NCBI RefSeq assembly: GCF_024508295.1
Contig: NZ_CP101990.1
Location: 1,178,001-1,242,000 of the forward strand
Reading direction: 5' to 3'
DNA length: 64,000 nt
DNA from: Aeromicrobium duanguangcaii
GTDB taxonomy: Bacteria > Actinomycetota > Actinomycetes > Propionibacteriales > Nocardioidaceae
Shown here piece by piece: positions 9,994 through 18,314 of this stretch. The first letter of the stretch is position 1. Each line of letters opens with the position of its first letter. The notes below the pieces were generated by a model. The model saw nothing but the letters and a program-made list of their open reading frames with translations. It was not told the origin of the DNA and did not search any database. Made by a program: the position numbers and the translations under genes.

Positions 9994-10707
9994 GTGACGG
10001 CCGCTCCCGCTCCGCTGTGGTTCCGGGCCGACGTGGGTCACGCGCGGTTCGGTTTCACCGACGCGCGGACCGACCTCGGCCGCGGTCCCGCGGCCGACGG
10101 GTCGGTGGTGGCCGGCGTCGAGGCCCTCGCGGCGGCCCTGGGCGGTCGACCGGCGCTCATGCGCCAGGTCCACGGAGCCGAGGTCGCGGTCGCTGAGGCC
10201 GGCGCGCCGACGCCGCAGGCCGATGCGCTCATCGTCGACCGGCCGGGAGTCGTCGCCGTCGTCCGTGTTGCCGACTGCACTCCCGTCGTCGTCGTGGATC
10301 CCGACCGCCCGCTCGCGGCCGTCGTGCACGCCGGTCGGGTGGGCATGGCCGCCGGCGTCGTCGCGGCCACGGTCGACGAACTGCGCCGGCGCGGCGCCGA
10401 GCGACTGGAGGCGTGGGTCGGACCCCGCGCCTGTGGACAGTGCTACGAGGTTCCCGAGCAGATGGCCGACGCCGTCGCGGCCGTCGAGCCGGCCGCCCGC
10501 GCGACCACGCGCCGCGGCACCCCCGGCCTCGACATCGGCGCAGCCGTCATCGCCCAGCTGCAGCGCGCCGACGTGGTCGTCCACGACCTCGGCGGCTGCA
10601 CGATCGAGGACGACACCTTCTGGTCCCACCGTCGCCAAGGTGACGCGGCCGGCCGCTTCGGCGCCGGCGTCGTGCTGGGGGAGGGTGGCGACCATGCAGC
10701 GTCGTGA
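9994..10707 (+). CDS. pgeF: Peptidoglycan editing factor PgeF (YfiH, multicopper polyphenol oxidase fold)
   Basis: A 237-residue protein of the YfiH/laccase-domain family, which in known members removes wrong L-amino acids from peptidoglycan precursors. The three metal-site residues are at family spacing: His60 (QVHG), Cys95 (ADCTPV) and His112 (VVHAG). GPRACGQCYEV and the C-terminal SHRRQGDAAGR also match. The usual HAGWRG reads HAGRVG here, so the Trp is missing. The GTG is two bases after the ftsZ stop. It overlaps the next gene by 14 bases. Confidence 0.9.
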   Translation: MTAAPAPLWFRADVGHARFGFTDARTDLGRGPAADGSVVAGVEALAAALGGRPALMRQVHGAEVAVAEAGAPTPQADALIVDRPGVVAVVRVADCTPVVVVDPDRPLAAVVHAGRVGMAAGVVAATVDELRRRGAERLEAWVGPRACGQCYEVPEQMADAVAAVEPAARATTRRGTPGLDIGAAVIAQLQRADVVVHDLGGCTIEDDTFWSHRRQGDAAGRFGAGVVLGEGGDHAAS

Positions 10708-11398
10708 CGAGCTGGAGCACCATCTCGCCGCCGTGCGTGAGCGGATCGCCCGCGCGTGCGAGCAGAGCGGTCGCTCGGCGGACGACGTCACGCTGATCGT
10801 CGTCACCAAGACCCACCCGGCGTCCGACGTGGCCATCCTGGCCGAGCTCGGAGTCACCGACGTCGGCGAGAACCGCCACCCCGAGGCCGGCGACAAGCAC
10901 CGCGAGGTCGTCGAGGCCGGGATCGACCTGCGCTGGCACTTCGTCGGCGCCCTGCAGACCAACAAGGCCGGAGCCGTCGCGCGGTACGCCGACGTCGTCC
11001 AGAGCCTCGACCGCCCCAAGCTGGCGCGCGCGCTCGACCGCGGCGCGCAGGCCGCCGGACGCACCCTGCGGTGCCTGATCCAGGTCGACTTCGACACGAC
11101 CGACCCCGGCCGGGCCGGCGTGCCTCCGCAGGAAGTGGCCGCGCTGGCCGAGGTCGTGGTCAGCGAGTGCCCCCACCTCGAGCTCGGCGGCGTGATGACC
11201 GTGGCGCCCCTGGGGCAGGACCCCGCACCGAGCTTCGCGCATCTGCGCGAGATCAGCACCGAGCTCACCCGCACCGTGCCGTCGGCGACGACGATCTCGG
11301 CCGGGATGAGCGAGGACTTCGAGACCGCCATCGCCCACGGGGCGACACACGTACGCGTGGGTCGCTCGGTGCTCGGGCAGCGGTCCATACTGCAGTAG
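10694..11398 (+). CDS. Pyridoxal phosphate homeostasis protein (YggS/PLPBP family)
   Basis: A 234-residue alanine-racemase-fold protein that binds pyridoxal 5'-phosphate without known catalytic activity. The PLP lysine is Lys39 in VVTKTHP. Other family segments are VGENRHPEAGDK, LRWHFVGALQTNKA and the C-terminal GMSEDFETAIAHGATHVRVG. The ATG at 10694 lies inside the end of pgeF, with GGGGGAGG about 12 bases upstream. In Gram-positive dcw clusters this gene regularly sits between ftsZ/pgeF and sepF, as it does here. Confidence 0.93.
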   Translation: MQRRDELEHHLAAVRERIARACEQSGRSADDVTLIVVTKTHPASDVAILAELGVTDVGENRHPEAGDKHREVVEAGIDLRWHFVGALQTNKAGAVARYADVVQSLDRPKLARALDRGAQAAGRTLRCLIQVDFDTTDPGRAGVPPQEVAALAEVVVSECPHLELGGVMTVAPLGQDPAPSFAHLREISTELTRTVPSATTISAGMSEDFETAIAHGATHVRVGRSVLGQRSILQ

Positions 11399-11434
11399 TC
11401 TCAACAACGTCAAGACCGAGGATCGGGAGTGAGC

Positions 11435-11911
11435 ATGGCTGGCGCAATGCGGAGGATGGGCGAGTACCTGGGACTCGTCGAGCAGGCCGAGTACGACGAC
11501 GCGCTCGAGTACGAGCCGGAGGCCCCGGCACGCCCTGCCGCACCCGTGCGTCAGGCCGCCCCCCAGCAGGTCGCGCCGCGCACCGTGACGGCGCTCGACG
11601 ACCGTCGCCAGCCCGGCATGTCCGTGGCCGACCTCGCCCGGATCGAGACCGTCACGCCGCGCACCTACAACGACGCCCGCACGATCGGCGAGTCGTTCCG
11701 CTCGGGCGTGCCCGTGATCATGAACCTGTCCGACATCGGCGACGACGACGCCAAGCGGCTCGTCGACTTCGCCGCGGGTCTGGTGTTCGCGGTCCACGGC
11801 ACGATCAACCGGATCACGGCCAAGGTCTTCCTGCTGTCGCCCGAGGGGGTCCAGGTCTCCGACGAGGACCGGGCCACGCTGGCCGCCGGCGGCTTCTACA
11901 ACCAGAGCTGA
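11435..11911 (+). CDS. sepF: Cell division protein SepF
   Basis: A 158-residue FtsZ membrane anchor. The N-terminal MAGAMRRMGEYLGLVE is the expected membrane-binding amphipathic helix, followed by an acidic, Pro/Ala-rich linker and the globular domain (ESFRSGVPVIMNLSDI, RLVDFAAGLVFAVHGTI, VFLLSPEGV). The ATG at 11435 is preferred because the helix normally starts there and GGGAG is five bases upstream; a GTG at 11429 is also in frame. It is a natural partner of the ftsZ tail in this cluster. Confidence 0.95.
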   Translation: MAGAMRRMGEYLGLVEQAEYDDALEYEPEAPARPAAPVRQAAPQQVAPRTVTALDDRRQPGMSVADLARIETVTPRTYNDARTIGESFRSGVPVIMNLSDIGDDDAKRLVDFAAGLVFAVHGTINRITAKVFLLSPEGVQVSDEDRATLAAGGFYNQS

Positions 11912-11917
11912 GGCTCC

Positions 11918-12205
11918 GTGTCGCTGATCGGCTCCATCCTCTACAACCTGATCTACCTGGCGATCATCTTCGTGATCGCCCGGTTCGTCGTGGACTGGGT
12001 GCAGCTGCTGGCTCGCCAGTGGCAGCCCCGCGGCGCGATCGCTGTGCTCTGTGAGGTCATCTTCACGGTCACCGATCCGCCGCTGCGCGCGTTGCGCAAG
12101 GTCATCCCGCCGATCCGGCTGGGTGGGATCATGCTCGATGTCTCCGCGATGGTGCTGTTGCTGCTGTTGTTCATCGCCCAATCCCTGGTGCTGGTCATCT
12201 TTTAG
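11918..12205 (+). CDS. YggT family membrane protein
   Basis: A 95-residue protein with two long hydrophobic segments (about residues 3-30 and 70-95) flanking a conserved loop with TDPPLRALRKVIPPIRLGGIMLDVSAM, which is the YggT signature region. Its exact function is not established; it is conserved beside sepF and divIVA in Gram-positive bacteria, suggesting an envelope or division role. The GTG start lies six bases after the sepF stop. Confidence 0.9.
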   Translation: MSLIGSILYNLIYLAIIFVIARFVVDWVQLLARQWQPRGAIAVLCEVIFTVTDPPLRALRKVIPPIRLGGIMLDVSAMVLLLLLFIAQSLVLVIF

Positions 12206-12246
12206 GTGGCCATTGAGACTTGAGCGCCATCCGACTGCCCGGTGCT

Positions 12247-12252
12247 TAGGAT
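12247..12252 (+). promoter_or_regulatory. Possible divIVA promoter (-10 TAGGAT)
   Basis: TAGGAT lies 72 bases before the divIVA ATG in the 119-base gap after yggT. TTGAGC (12220-12225) is the best -35 candidate but is 21 bases away, so the assignment is weak. Confidence 0.35.
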
Positions 12253-12324
12253 GAAGCGGTACCGTTGACGACGGCTCCGAAGCTTTCAGACCGACACATA
12301 CGACTCACACGCAGAGGTGACCAG

Positions 12325-13050
12325 ATGGCGCTCACGCCCCAGGACATTCGCGACAAGCAGTTCACCGCCGTGCGCTTGCGCGACGGATACGACATGGGCG
12401 AGGTCGAGCAGTTCCTCGACGAGGTAGAGGTCGAGTTCGAGCGTCTCGTCAACGAGAACTCCGAGCTGAAGGCCAAGGTCGCCGAGCTCGAGGCCGCACT
12501 CGAAGAGGCGTCGAAGGCCCAGCCCGCTCCCGCGGCCGCCCCCAAGCCCGAGCCCGTCAAGGCCCCCGAGCCGGTCAAGGCGCCCGAGCCCGCGCCCGCC
12601 CCGGCGCCCGCCGCTCCGCAGGAGCTGCGCGTCACCTCCACCTCCGAGGCGTCCACCGCCGCGGCGCGTCTGCTCGAGATCGCGTCGGCCAACGCCGACC
12701 AGCTCATGGACGCGGCGAAGGAAGAGGCCGACTCCATCATCGGCGAGGCCCGCGTCGAGGCCGAGCAGCTCTCCGCCGAGGCCCGTCGCAACGCCGACAC
12801 CCTGCAGTACGAGTCGCGCAAGCGCGCCGAGCAGCTGGACGTCGAGACCGAGCAGCGTCGCAAGGAGGTCATCTCCAACCTCGAGCGCGAGCGTCAGGAG
12901 CTCCAGGGCGAGATCGACCACCTGCGTGCCTACGAGCGCGAGTACCGCGCCCGCCTGAAGGCCTACTTCCAGGATCAGCTGGCCCAGCTCGAGGGCAGCA
13001 CCCCGGTGGCGCCGAAGCAGGGCACCGCGCTCGACGGCGGGTCTGAGTGA
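12325..13050 (+). CDS. divIVA: DivIVA/Wag31-type polar growth protein
   Basis: A 241-residue DivIVA-domain protein. The N-terminal domain MALTPQDIRDKQFTAVRLRDGYDMGEVEQFLDEV binds membranes; a first short coiled coil follows, then a Pro/Ala/Lys linker with the near repeat KAPEPVKAPEP, then a long coiled coil (about residues 115-220). In actinobacteria this protein marks the growing poles and organises wall synthesis. The ATG at 12325 has AGAGGTGA five bases upstream and starts exactly at the conserved domain; an upstream in-frame start at 12265 is unlikely. A strong hairpin follows. Confidence 0.95.
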   Translation: MALTPQDIRDKQFTAVRLRDGYDMGEVEQFLDEVEVEFERLVNENSELKAKVAELEAALEEASKAQPAPAAAPKPEPVKAPEPVKAPEPAPAPAPAAPQELRVTSTSEASTAAARLLEIASANADQLMDAAKEEADSIIGEARVEAEQLSAEARRNADTLQYESRKRAEQLDVETEQRRKEVISNLERERQELQGEIDHLRAYEREYRARLKAYFQDQLAQLEGSTPVAPKQGTALDGGSE

Positions 13051-13082
13051 CTCTGGCTCGAGCCGCGTACTGAGTCGTACGA

Positions 13083-13120
13083 CAACGGCGCCCGACCCCT
13101 CAGGGGGTCGGGCGCCGTTG
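13083..13120. terminator. Bidirectional terminator between divIVA and ileS
   Basis: A perfect 17-bp stem (arms 13083-13099 and 13104-13120, GC-rich with CAACGG/CCGTTG ends) closes a four-base TCAG loop. It lies between two converging genes, 33 bases after the divIVA stop and 15 before the ileS stop, and is followed by TTCGTT. It should end transcripts from both sides. Confidence 0.9.
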
Positions 13121-13134
13121 TTCGTTCCCGGGGG

Positions 13135-16100
13135 TCAGGCCTTGCGCAGGCTGACCGACAGACCGAGGTCCTCGTCGCGCACGTCCTCGGCGGCTCCGGC
13201 CTCGAACGTCACCGCGAGCACCTCCTCGGCGATGCTGGCGCCGTGCTGGCGCAGCGCCTCGGCGGTCTCGCCCTCGGCGGCCCACGTCAGTGCGATGCGG
13301 TCGGTGATCTCCAGGCCGGCGGACTTGCGGGCCTCCTGGATCACGCGGACCGCCTCGCGGGCGAGTCCGGCCAGGCGCAGCTCGTCGTCGATCGCCAGGT
13401 CCAGGGCGACGGTCTCACCCTGCTCGTTGACGACGGACCAGCCCTCGCGCGGGCGCTCGGTGATGATGACGTCGTCGGGCTCGACCTGCCACGTCGCGCC
13501 GTCGGCGCCCGTGACGGTGGCGGAGCCGGACTCCAGCGCGGCGGCCAGCTCGCCGGCGTCGGCCGCGGCGATCGCCTGGGCCACCACCGGGGTCTGCTTG
13601 CCGTACCGCTTGCCCAGCTGACGGAAGTTGGCCTTCGCCGAGAACTCGACGAGGTCGGCGCCGGCGTCGGCCAGTGAGCCGAGCTCGAGGATGTTCAACT
13701 CCTCGCAGACCTGCTCGCGCAGCTCCTCGCCGAGGTGATCGAAGTGCGCCGAGCCGATCAGCGCGCGACGCAGCGGCTGGCGGGTGCGAACCTTGGCCTC
13801 CGCGCGGGCGGCCCGGCCGAGCTCGGTGACTCGGCGCGCCAGCGAGACGCGACCGGCCAGTCCCTCGATGACGAGGGACTCGTCGACCTGCGGCCACGAG
13901 GCGAGGTGCACCGACGGGGCGGCGTCCGGAGTGACCGGGACGATGACGTCCTGCCACACCCGCTCGGTGACGAACGGCACCAGCGGCGCCATGAGGCGCG
14001 TCAGGACGTCCAGCACCTCGTGCAGGGTGGCCAGGGCCGCCGCGTCGCCACGCCAGAAGCGCTTGCGCGAGCGGCGGACGTACCAGTTGGACATCTCGTC
14101 GACGAACGTCGACAGCAGGCTGCCGGCGCGCTGGGTGTCGAAGTCCTCGAGGGCCGCGGTGACCTCGCGGACGAGGTCCTGCGTCTGCGACAGCAGCCAG
14201 CGGTCCAGCACGCCGCGCTCGGCGACCGGGGGAGCGGCGCCGTCGGCAGGGCTCCAGCCCTCGGCCCGGGCGTACAGGACGTGGAACGCCACGGTGTTCC
14301 AGTAGGTCAGCAGCACCTTGCGGACGATCTCGGTCAGCGCGTTGTGGCCGATCCGGCGGGCCGACCACGGCGAGCCGGAGGCCGCCATGAACCAGCGCAG
14401 GGCGTCGGCGCCGTGCTCGTCCATGAGCGGCATGGGCAGCAGGATGTTGCCCAGGTGCTTGCTCATCTTGCGGCCGTCCTCGGCCAGGATGTGGCCCAGG
14501 CACACGACGTTCTCGTAGCTGGAGCGGTCGAACACCAGGGTGCCGACGGCCATGAGCGAGTAGAACCAGCCGCGGGTCTGGTCGATGGCCTCACAGATGT
14601 ACTGCGCGGGGTAGGCCTGCTCGAACTTCTCCTTCGAGCCCTCGACGTGGGGGTAGCCCCACTGCGCGAACGGCATCGAGCCGGAGTCGAACCACGCGTC
14701 GATGACCTCGGGGACGCGGCGGTAGGTGCCGGGCTCGCCGTCGATCGTGAAGGTCACGTCGTCGATGTACGGGCGGTGCGGGTCCAGGCCCGACTGGTCG
14801 GTGCCGGTCAGCTCGGACAGGTGCGCCAGCGACTCGACACACACGACCTTGCTCGGATCGGCGTCGTTGCGCCAGATCGGCAGGGGAGTGCCCCAGAACC
14901 GGTTGCGTGACAGGGACCAGTCGATGTTGTTCTCGAGCCAGTCGCCGTAGCGGCCGTGCTTGATGGTCTCGGGGTACCAGTTCGTCTGCTCGTTCTGCGC
15001 CAGCAGCTCGTCCTTGCGCGCCGTGGTGCGGATGTACCAGGCCGGGAGGGCGAAGTACATCAGCGGCGTGTGGCAACGCCAGCAGTGCGGGTAGCTGTGC
15101 TCGTAGTCGAGCTTGCGGAACAGCAGTCCGCGCGCCTTGAGGTCGGCGACCAGCGTCGGGTCGGCCTCCTTGAAGAACGCGCCGCCCACGAGGGGGACGT
15201 CGGCCTCGAAGTGGCCGTCGGTCGTGATCGGGTTGACGACGGGCAGGCCGTAGGCCTTGCACACCGCCATGTCGTCGGCGCCGAAGGCGGGGGACTGGTG
15301 CACCAGGCCCGTGCCGTCGTCGGTCGTGACGTAGTCGCCCAGGACGACGAAGTGCGAGTCCGGGATCTCGACCAGGTCGAACGGGCGGCGGTAGGTCCAG
15401 CGCTCCATGTCGCGGCCGGTGATGGTGTCGGTGACCTCCCAGCCCTCGCCCAGGGCGGTGGCGACCAGCGGCTCGGCGACGACGACCCGGTCGGTGCCGT
15501 CGGTCGCGACCACGTAGGCGACGTCGGGGTGGACGGCGACGGCGGTGTTCGAGACCAGCGTCCACGGGGTCGTGGTCCACACCAGCAGGTCGGTGCCCTC
15601 CCACGGGCCGGACGTCAGCGGGAAGCGGACGTAGACCGAGGGATCGACGACGGTCTCGTAGCCCTGGGCCAGCTCGTGGTCCGACAGGGTCGTGCCGCAG
15701 CGCGGGCAGTACGGGGCGACCCGGTAGTCCTCGACCAGCAGGCCCTTGCCGTGGATCTGCGACAGCGCCCACCAGACGCTCTCGACGTAGGAGGCGTCCA
15801 TCGTGCGATAGGGGTGGGCCATGTCGGTCCAGTAGCCCATGCGCTCGGTCATGTCCTCGAAGACGTCGACGTTGCGCAGCACCGACTCGCGGCACTTGGC
15901 GTTGAACTCGGCGATGCCGTAGGCCTCGATGTCGGGCTTGCCGTTGAAGCCCAGCTCCTTCTCGACCGCGATCTCGACGGGCAGGCCGTGGCAGTCCCAG
16001 CCGGCCTTGCGGTCGACGTGGTAGCCCTGCATCGTCTTGAAGCGCGGGAAGACGTCCTTGAAGACGCGCGCCTCGACGTGGTGGGTGCCGGGGACGCCGT

Positions 16101-16326
16101 TGGCGGTGGGCGGTCCCTCGTAGAAGGTCCAGCGCGGAGCGTCGGCGGGGGTGTCGAGGCTGGCCGCGAACGTGCCCTGCTCGGCCCAGAGATCGAGGAT
16201 CTCGCGCTCCATCGCCGGGAGGTCGACATGGGCGGGTACCGGGCGGTAGCGCAGCGGTTCTCCGGCAGTGCCGGAGAGGGCGGTCGCAGGCTGCGCTGCG
16301 GGGGCGTTCGGGGTGTCCTGACTCAC
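13135..16326 (-). CDS. ileS: Isoleucyl-tRNA synthetase IleRS (IleRS2-like, GxHH signature)
   Basis: A 1063-residue class Ia synthetase that charges tRNA-Ile and edits valine. GPPTANGVPGTHHV (residues 71-84) holds the first signature, DWSLSRNRFWGTPLPIW is the typical Rossmann segment, and GRKMSKHLGN puts the KMSKS-type loop at 620-624. The first signature reads GTHH, where class I enzymes have HxGH; this swapped order is known from mupirocin hyper-resistant IleRS2 enzymes. The GTG at 16326 is preferred because TAGAAT ends seven bases before it, fitting a leaderless transcript. No T-box leader fits in the space. Confidence 0.97.
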   Translation of the reverse strand: MSQDTPNAPAAQPATALSGTAGEPLRYRPVPAHVDLPAMEREILDLWAEQGTFAASLDTPADAPRWTFYEGPPTANGVPGTHHVEARVFKDVFPRFKTMQGYHVDRKAGWDCHGLPVEIAVEKELGFNGKPDIEAYGIAEFNAKCRESVLRNVDVFEDMTERMGYWTDMAHPYRTMDASYVESVWWALSQIHGKGLLVEDYRVAPYCPRCGTTLSDHELAQGYETVVDPSVYVRFPLTSGPWEGTDLLVWTTTPWTLVSNTAVAVHPDVAYVVATDGTDRVVVAEPLVATALGEGWEVTDTITGRDMERWTYRRPFDLVEIPDSHFVVLGDYVTTDDGTGLVHQSPAFGADDMAVCKAYGLPVVNPITTDGHFEADVPLVGGAFFKEADPTLVADLKARGLLFRKLDYEHSYPHCWRCHTPLMYFALPAWYIRTTARKDELLAQNEQTNWYPETIKHGRYGDWLENNIDWSLSRNRFWGTPLPIWRNDADPSKVVCVESLAHLSELTGTDQSGLDPHRPYIDDVTFTIDGEPGTYRRVPEVIDAWFDSGSMPFAQWGYPHVEGSKEKFEQAYPAQYICEAIDQTRGWFYSLMAVGTLVFDRSSYENVVCLGHILAEDGRKMSKHLGNILLPMPLMDEHGADALRWFMAASGSPWSARRIGHNALTEIVRKVLLTYWNTVAFHVLYARAEGWSPADGAAPPVAERGVLDRWLLSQTQDLVREVTAALEDFDTQRAGSLLSTFVDEMSNWYVRRSRKRFWRGDAAALATLHEVLDVLTRLMAPLVPFVTERVWQDVIVPVTPDAAPSVHLASWPQVDESLVIEGLAGRVSLARRVTELGRAARAEAKVRTRQPLRRALIGSAHFDHLGEELREQVCEELNILELGSLADAGADLVEFSAKANFRQLGKRYGKQTPVVAQAIAAADAGELAAALESGSATVTGADGATWQVEPDDVIITERPREGWSVVNEQGETVALDLAIDDELRLAGLAREAVRVIQEARKSAGLEITDRIALTWAAEGETAEALRQHGASIAEEVLAVTFEAGAAEDVRDEDLGLSVSLRKA

Positions 16327-16333
16327 CCGGTCG

Positions 16334-16339
16334 ATTCTA
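16334..16339 (-). promoter_or_regulatory. Leaderless-type -10 for ileS (TAGAAT)
   Basis: On the minus strand TAGAAT is followed by seven bases and then the ileS GTG, the spacing expected if transcription starts at the start codon. No good -35 is seen. Confidence 0.55.
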
Positions 16340-16351
16340 CGGTGAGCCGAC

Positions 16352-16380
16352 TTGCACCGGCTTCGCGGTCGGTTTAGTGT
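16352..16380 (+). promoter_or_regulatory. Leaderless-type promoter for the DksA/TraR-like gene
   Basis: TTGCAC (16352-16357), a 17-base spacer and TAGTGT (16375-16380) precede the ATG at 16388 by seven bases. This is one of the best complete -35/-10 pairs in the window and it decides the start codon, since the in-frame TTG at 16352 would be the -35 itself. Confidence 0.65.
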
Positions 16381-16387
16381 CCCGGGC

Positions 16388-16789
16388 ATGCCCAAGACTT
16401 CGCTGGCCGTCCGCTCGGACGAGACGCCCTGGACCGACGCCGAGGCTGCGGCCGTGCGCGAGGAACTCGTCGAGGACCTCGCCCGTCTGAAGTCCGAACT
16501 CGTCGATTCCGCGCGGGATCTGCAGGACATTCTGGCCGGTGGTGTCGACGGCGCGGGCAACGATCAGGCCGACGTCGGATCCAACAGCCTCGAGCGCGAC
16601 GCCGAGCTCTCGCTCGCCGCGAACCAGCGCGAGCTGCTGATCCAGACCGAGAAGGCCCTGGCGCGTCTCGGTGACGGCACGTACGGCGTGTGCGAGCTGT
16701 GCGGCGAGGCCATCGGCAAGCTGCGCCTCATGGCGTTCCCTCGCGCGACGCTGTGCATGGACTGCAAGCGCCGTGAGGAGCGTCGCTGA
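16388..16789 (+). CDS. DksA/TraR C4-type zinc finger protein
   Basis: A 133-residue protein with an N-terminal helical region and a C-terminal C4 zinc finger (CELCGE...CMDCKRREE, residues about 103-127). The family includes RNA polymerase secondary-channel regulators such as DksA; actinobacterial members of this length are often annotated as TraR/DksA without proven function. It shares a 61-base divergent region with ileS and stands five bases before lspA, so it may be co-transcribed with lspA and the pseudouridine synthase. Confidence 0.88.
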   Translation: MPKTSLAVRSDETPWTDAEAAAVREELVEDLARLKSELVDSARDLQDILAGGVDGAGNDQADVGSNSLERDAELSLAANQRELLIQTEKALARLGDGTYGVCELCGEAIGKLRLMAFPRATLCMDCKRREERR

Positions 16790-16794
16790 GCACC

Positions 16795-17316
16795 GTGGCC
16801 TCCTCCGCGGAACCCGCGGCCGCGCCCGTCGGCCGGCGCCGGGTCGCCCTGTTCTCGGTCGTCGCCTTCCTCGTCGTCGCGGTGGACCAGCTCACCAAGT
16901 GGTGGGCGGTCGACCGGCTCGACGGCCATGACCCGATCCCCGTGGTCGGCGACCTGCTGAGCCTGCGATTCGTGCTCAACCCCGGCGCCGCGCTCGGCAC
17001 CGGCGCGGGCTACACGATCGTGCTGAGCGCGATCGCCATCGCGGTGACGATCACCCTCATCGTCATCGCCCCCCGGCTGCGCGACACCTGGTGGGCGGTG
17101 GGGCTGGGGCTGTTCCTCGGGGGAGCGGTCGGTAACCTGATGGATCGGCTGTTCCGTGAGCCCGCGTTCCTGCGGGGTCACGTGGTGGACTTCATCGACT
17201 ACGCGGGATTCTTCGTGGGGAACGTGGCCGACATCGCCCTGACCGTCGCGGCGATCGTCATCATCTGGCGCTCGTGGCGCGGTCACCGCTTCGACGGAAC
17301 GAGAGAACCTACGTGA
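16795..17316 (+). CDS. lspA: Lipoprotein signal peptidase LspA
   Basis: A 173-residue four-helix membrane aspartic protease that cleaves prolipoprotein signal peptides after Lgt has attached diacylglycerol. Catalytic aspartates are Asp117 ([11 protein letters not shown]) and Asp146 (VGNVADIAL); DQLTK (31-35) and NPGAALG (62-68) are further family motifs. The GTG start is five bases after the preceding stop, and the stop overlaps the next GTG. lgt, its pathway partner, is at 45629. Confidence 0.96.
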   Translation: MASSAEPAAAPVGRRRVALFSVVAFLVVAVDQLTKWWAVDRLDGHDPIPVVGDLLSLRFVLNPGAALGTGAGYTIVLSAIAIAVTITLIVIAPRLRDTWWAVGLGLFLGGAVGNLMDRLFREPAFLRGHVVDFIDYAGFFVGNVADIALTVAAIVIIWRSWRGHRFDGTREPT

Positions 17317-18254
17317 CCCACGACGACCCGACCGAGCAGCGCAGCGTCTACGTCCCCGAGGGACTGGCGGGCGAGCGGGTCGACGTCGCGCTGGCCCGGC
17401 TGTTCGGTGTGTCCCGCACGCGGGCCGGAGAGCTGGTCGCCGACGGACTGGTGCTGCTCGACGGCGCCCAGCCCATCAAGTCCGAGCGGGTCGAGGCCGG
17501 CGCCCTGCTCGAGGCCACGATCCCCGCACCGCGCCGCGCCGTCGTCGTGCCGAGCGCGGTCGACGGGATGAGCATCGTCCACGAGGACGACGACATCGTC
17601 GTGGTCGACAAGCCCGTGGGCGTCGCCGCCCACCCCGGCATCGGCTGGGACGGGCCCACCGTCTCGGGCCACCTCGCCGGTGTCGGCGTGCGGATCTCGA
17701 CCAGCGGCGCCCCCGAGCGCCAGGGCATCGTGCAGCGCCTCGACGTCGGCACGAGCGGCCTGATGGTCATCGCCAAGTCCGAGCGCGCGTACACGATCCT
17801 CAAGCAGGCGTTCCGCGACCGCACGGTCGACAAGACCTACCACGCGCTGGTCCAGGGTCACCCCGATCCGCACACCGGCACGATCGACGCCCCGATCGCG
17901 CGCCACCCCAAGCACGACTTCAAGTTCACGGTCCGCGCGGACGGCCGCCCGAGCGTCACGCACTACGACACGCTCGAGGCCCACCGGTACGCGTCGCTGC
18001 TCGACATCAAGCTCGAGACCGGCCGCACCCACCAGATCCGCGTGCACATGGCCGCGATCAAGCACCCCTGTGTCGGCGATCCGCTCTACGGCGCCGACCC
18101 GGTGCTGGCCAAGCGGGTCGGCCTCGAGCGCCAGTGGCTGCACGCCGTCCGCCTGGGCTTCATCCACCCGGGCACGGGGGAGCCGGTGGAGTACGAGAGC
18201 CCGTACCCCGCCGACCTGCAGCACGCGCTCGACGTCATTCGCGACCTGGACTGA
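17313..18254 (+). CDS. RluA-family 23S rRNA pseudouridine synthase (RluD-type)
   Basis: A 313-residue protein with an N-terminal S4 RNA-binding domain (about residues 10-75) and an RluA-type catalytic domain. The catalytic aspartate is Asp144 in [10 protein letters not shown]; Gln stands in place of the usual His before [16 protein letters not shown] and [10 protein letters not shown] are the other conserved blocks. The S4 domain and the pairing with lspA suggest the RluD group (large-subunit pseudouridines 1911/1915/1917), but the target is inferred. The GTG start overlaps the lspA stop. Confidence 0.92.
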   Translation: MTHDDPTEQRSVYVPEGLAGERVDVALARLFGVSRTRAGELVADGLVLLDGAQPIKSERVEAGALLEATIPAPRRAVVVPSAVDGMSIVHEDDDIVVVDKPVGVAAHPGIGWDGPTVSGHLAGVGVRISTSGAPERQGIVQRLDVGTSGLMVIAKSERAYTILKQAFRDRTVDKTYHALVQGHPDPHTGTIDAPIARHPKHDFKFTVRADGRPSVTHYDTLEAHRYASLLDIKLETGRTHQIRVHMAAIKHPCVGDPLYGADPVLAKRVGLERQWLHAVRLGFIHPGTGEPVEYESPYPADLQHALDVIRDLD

Positions 18255-18314
18255 CTCACCGCTCACGGGGCGGTGCGCGGCCGGGGCGCCGGACGCGTCC
18301 GGCACAATGGGCCC

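Noticed and set aside
16327..16387. T-box riboswitch upstream of ileS
   Set aside because: Actinobacterial ileS genes are often controlled by translational T-boxes, but only 61 bases separate ileS from the divergent gene, no T-box TGGN bulge sequence is visible, and a -10 ends seven bases before the GTG.
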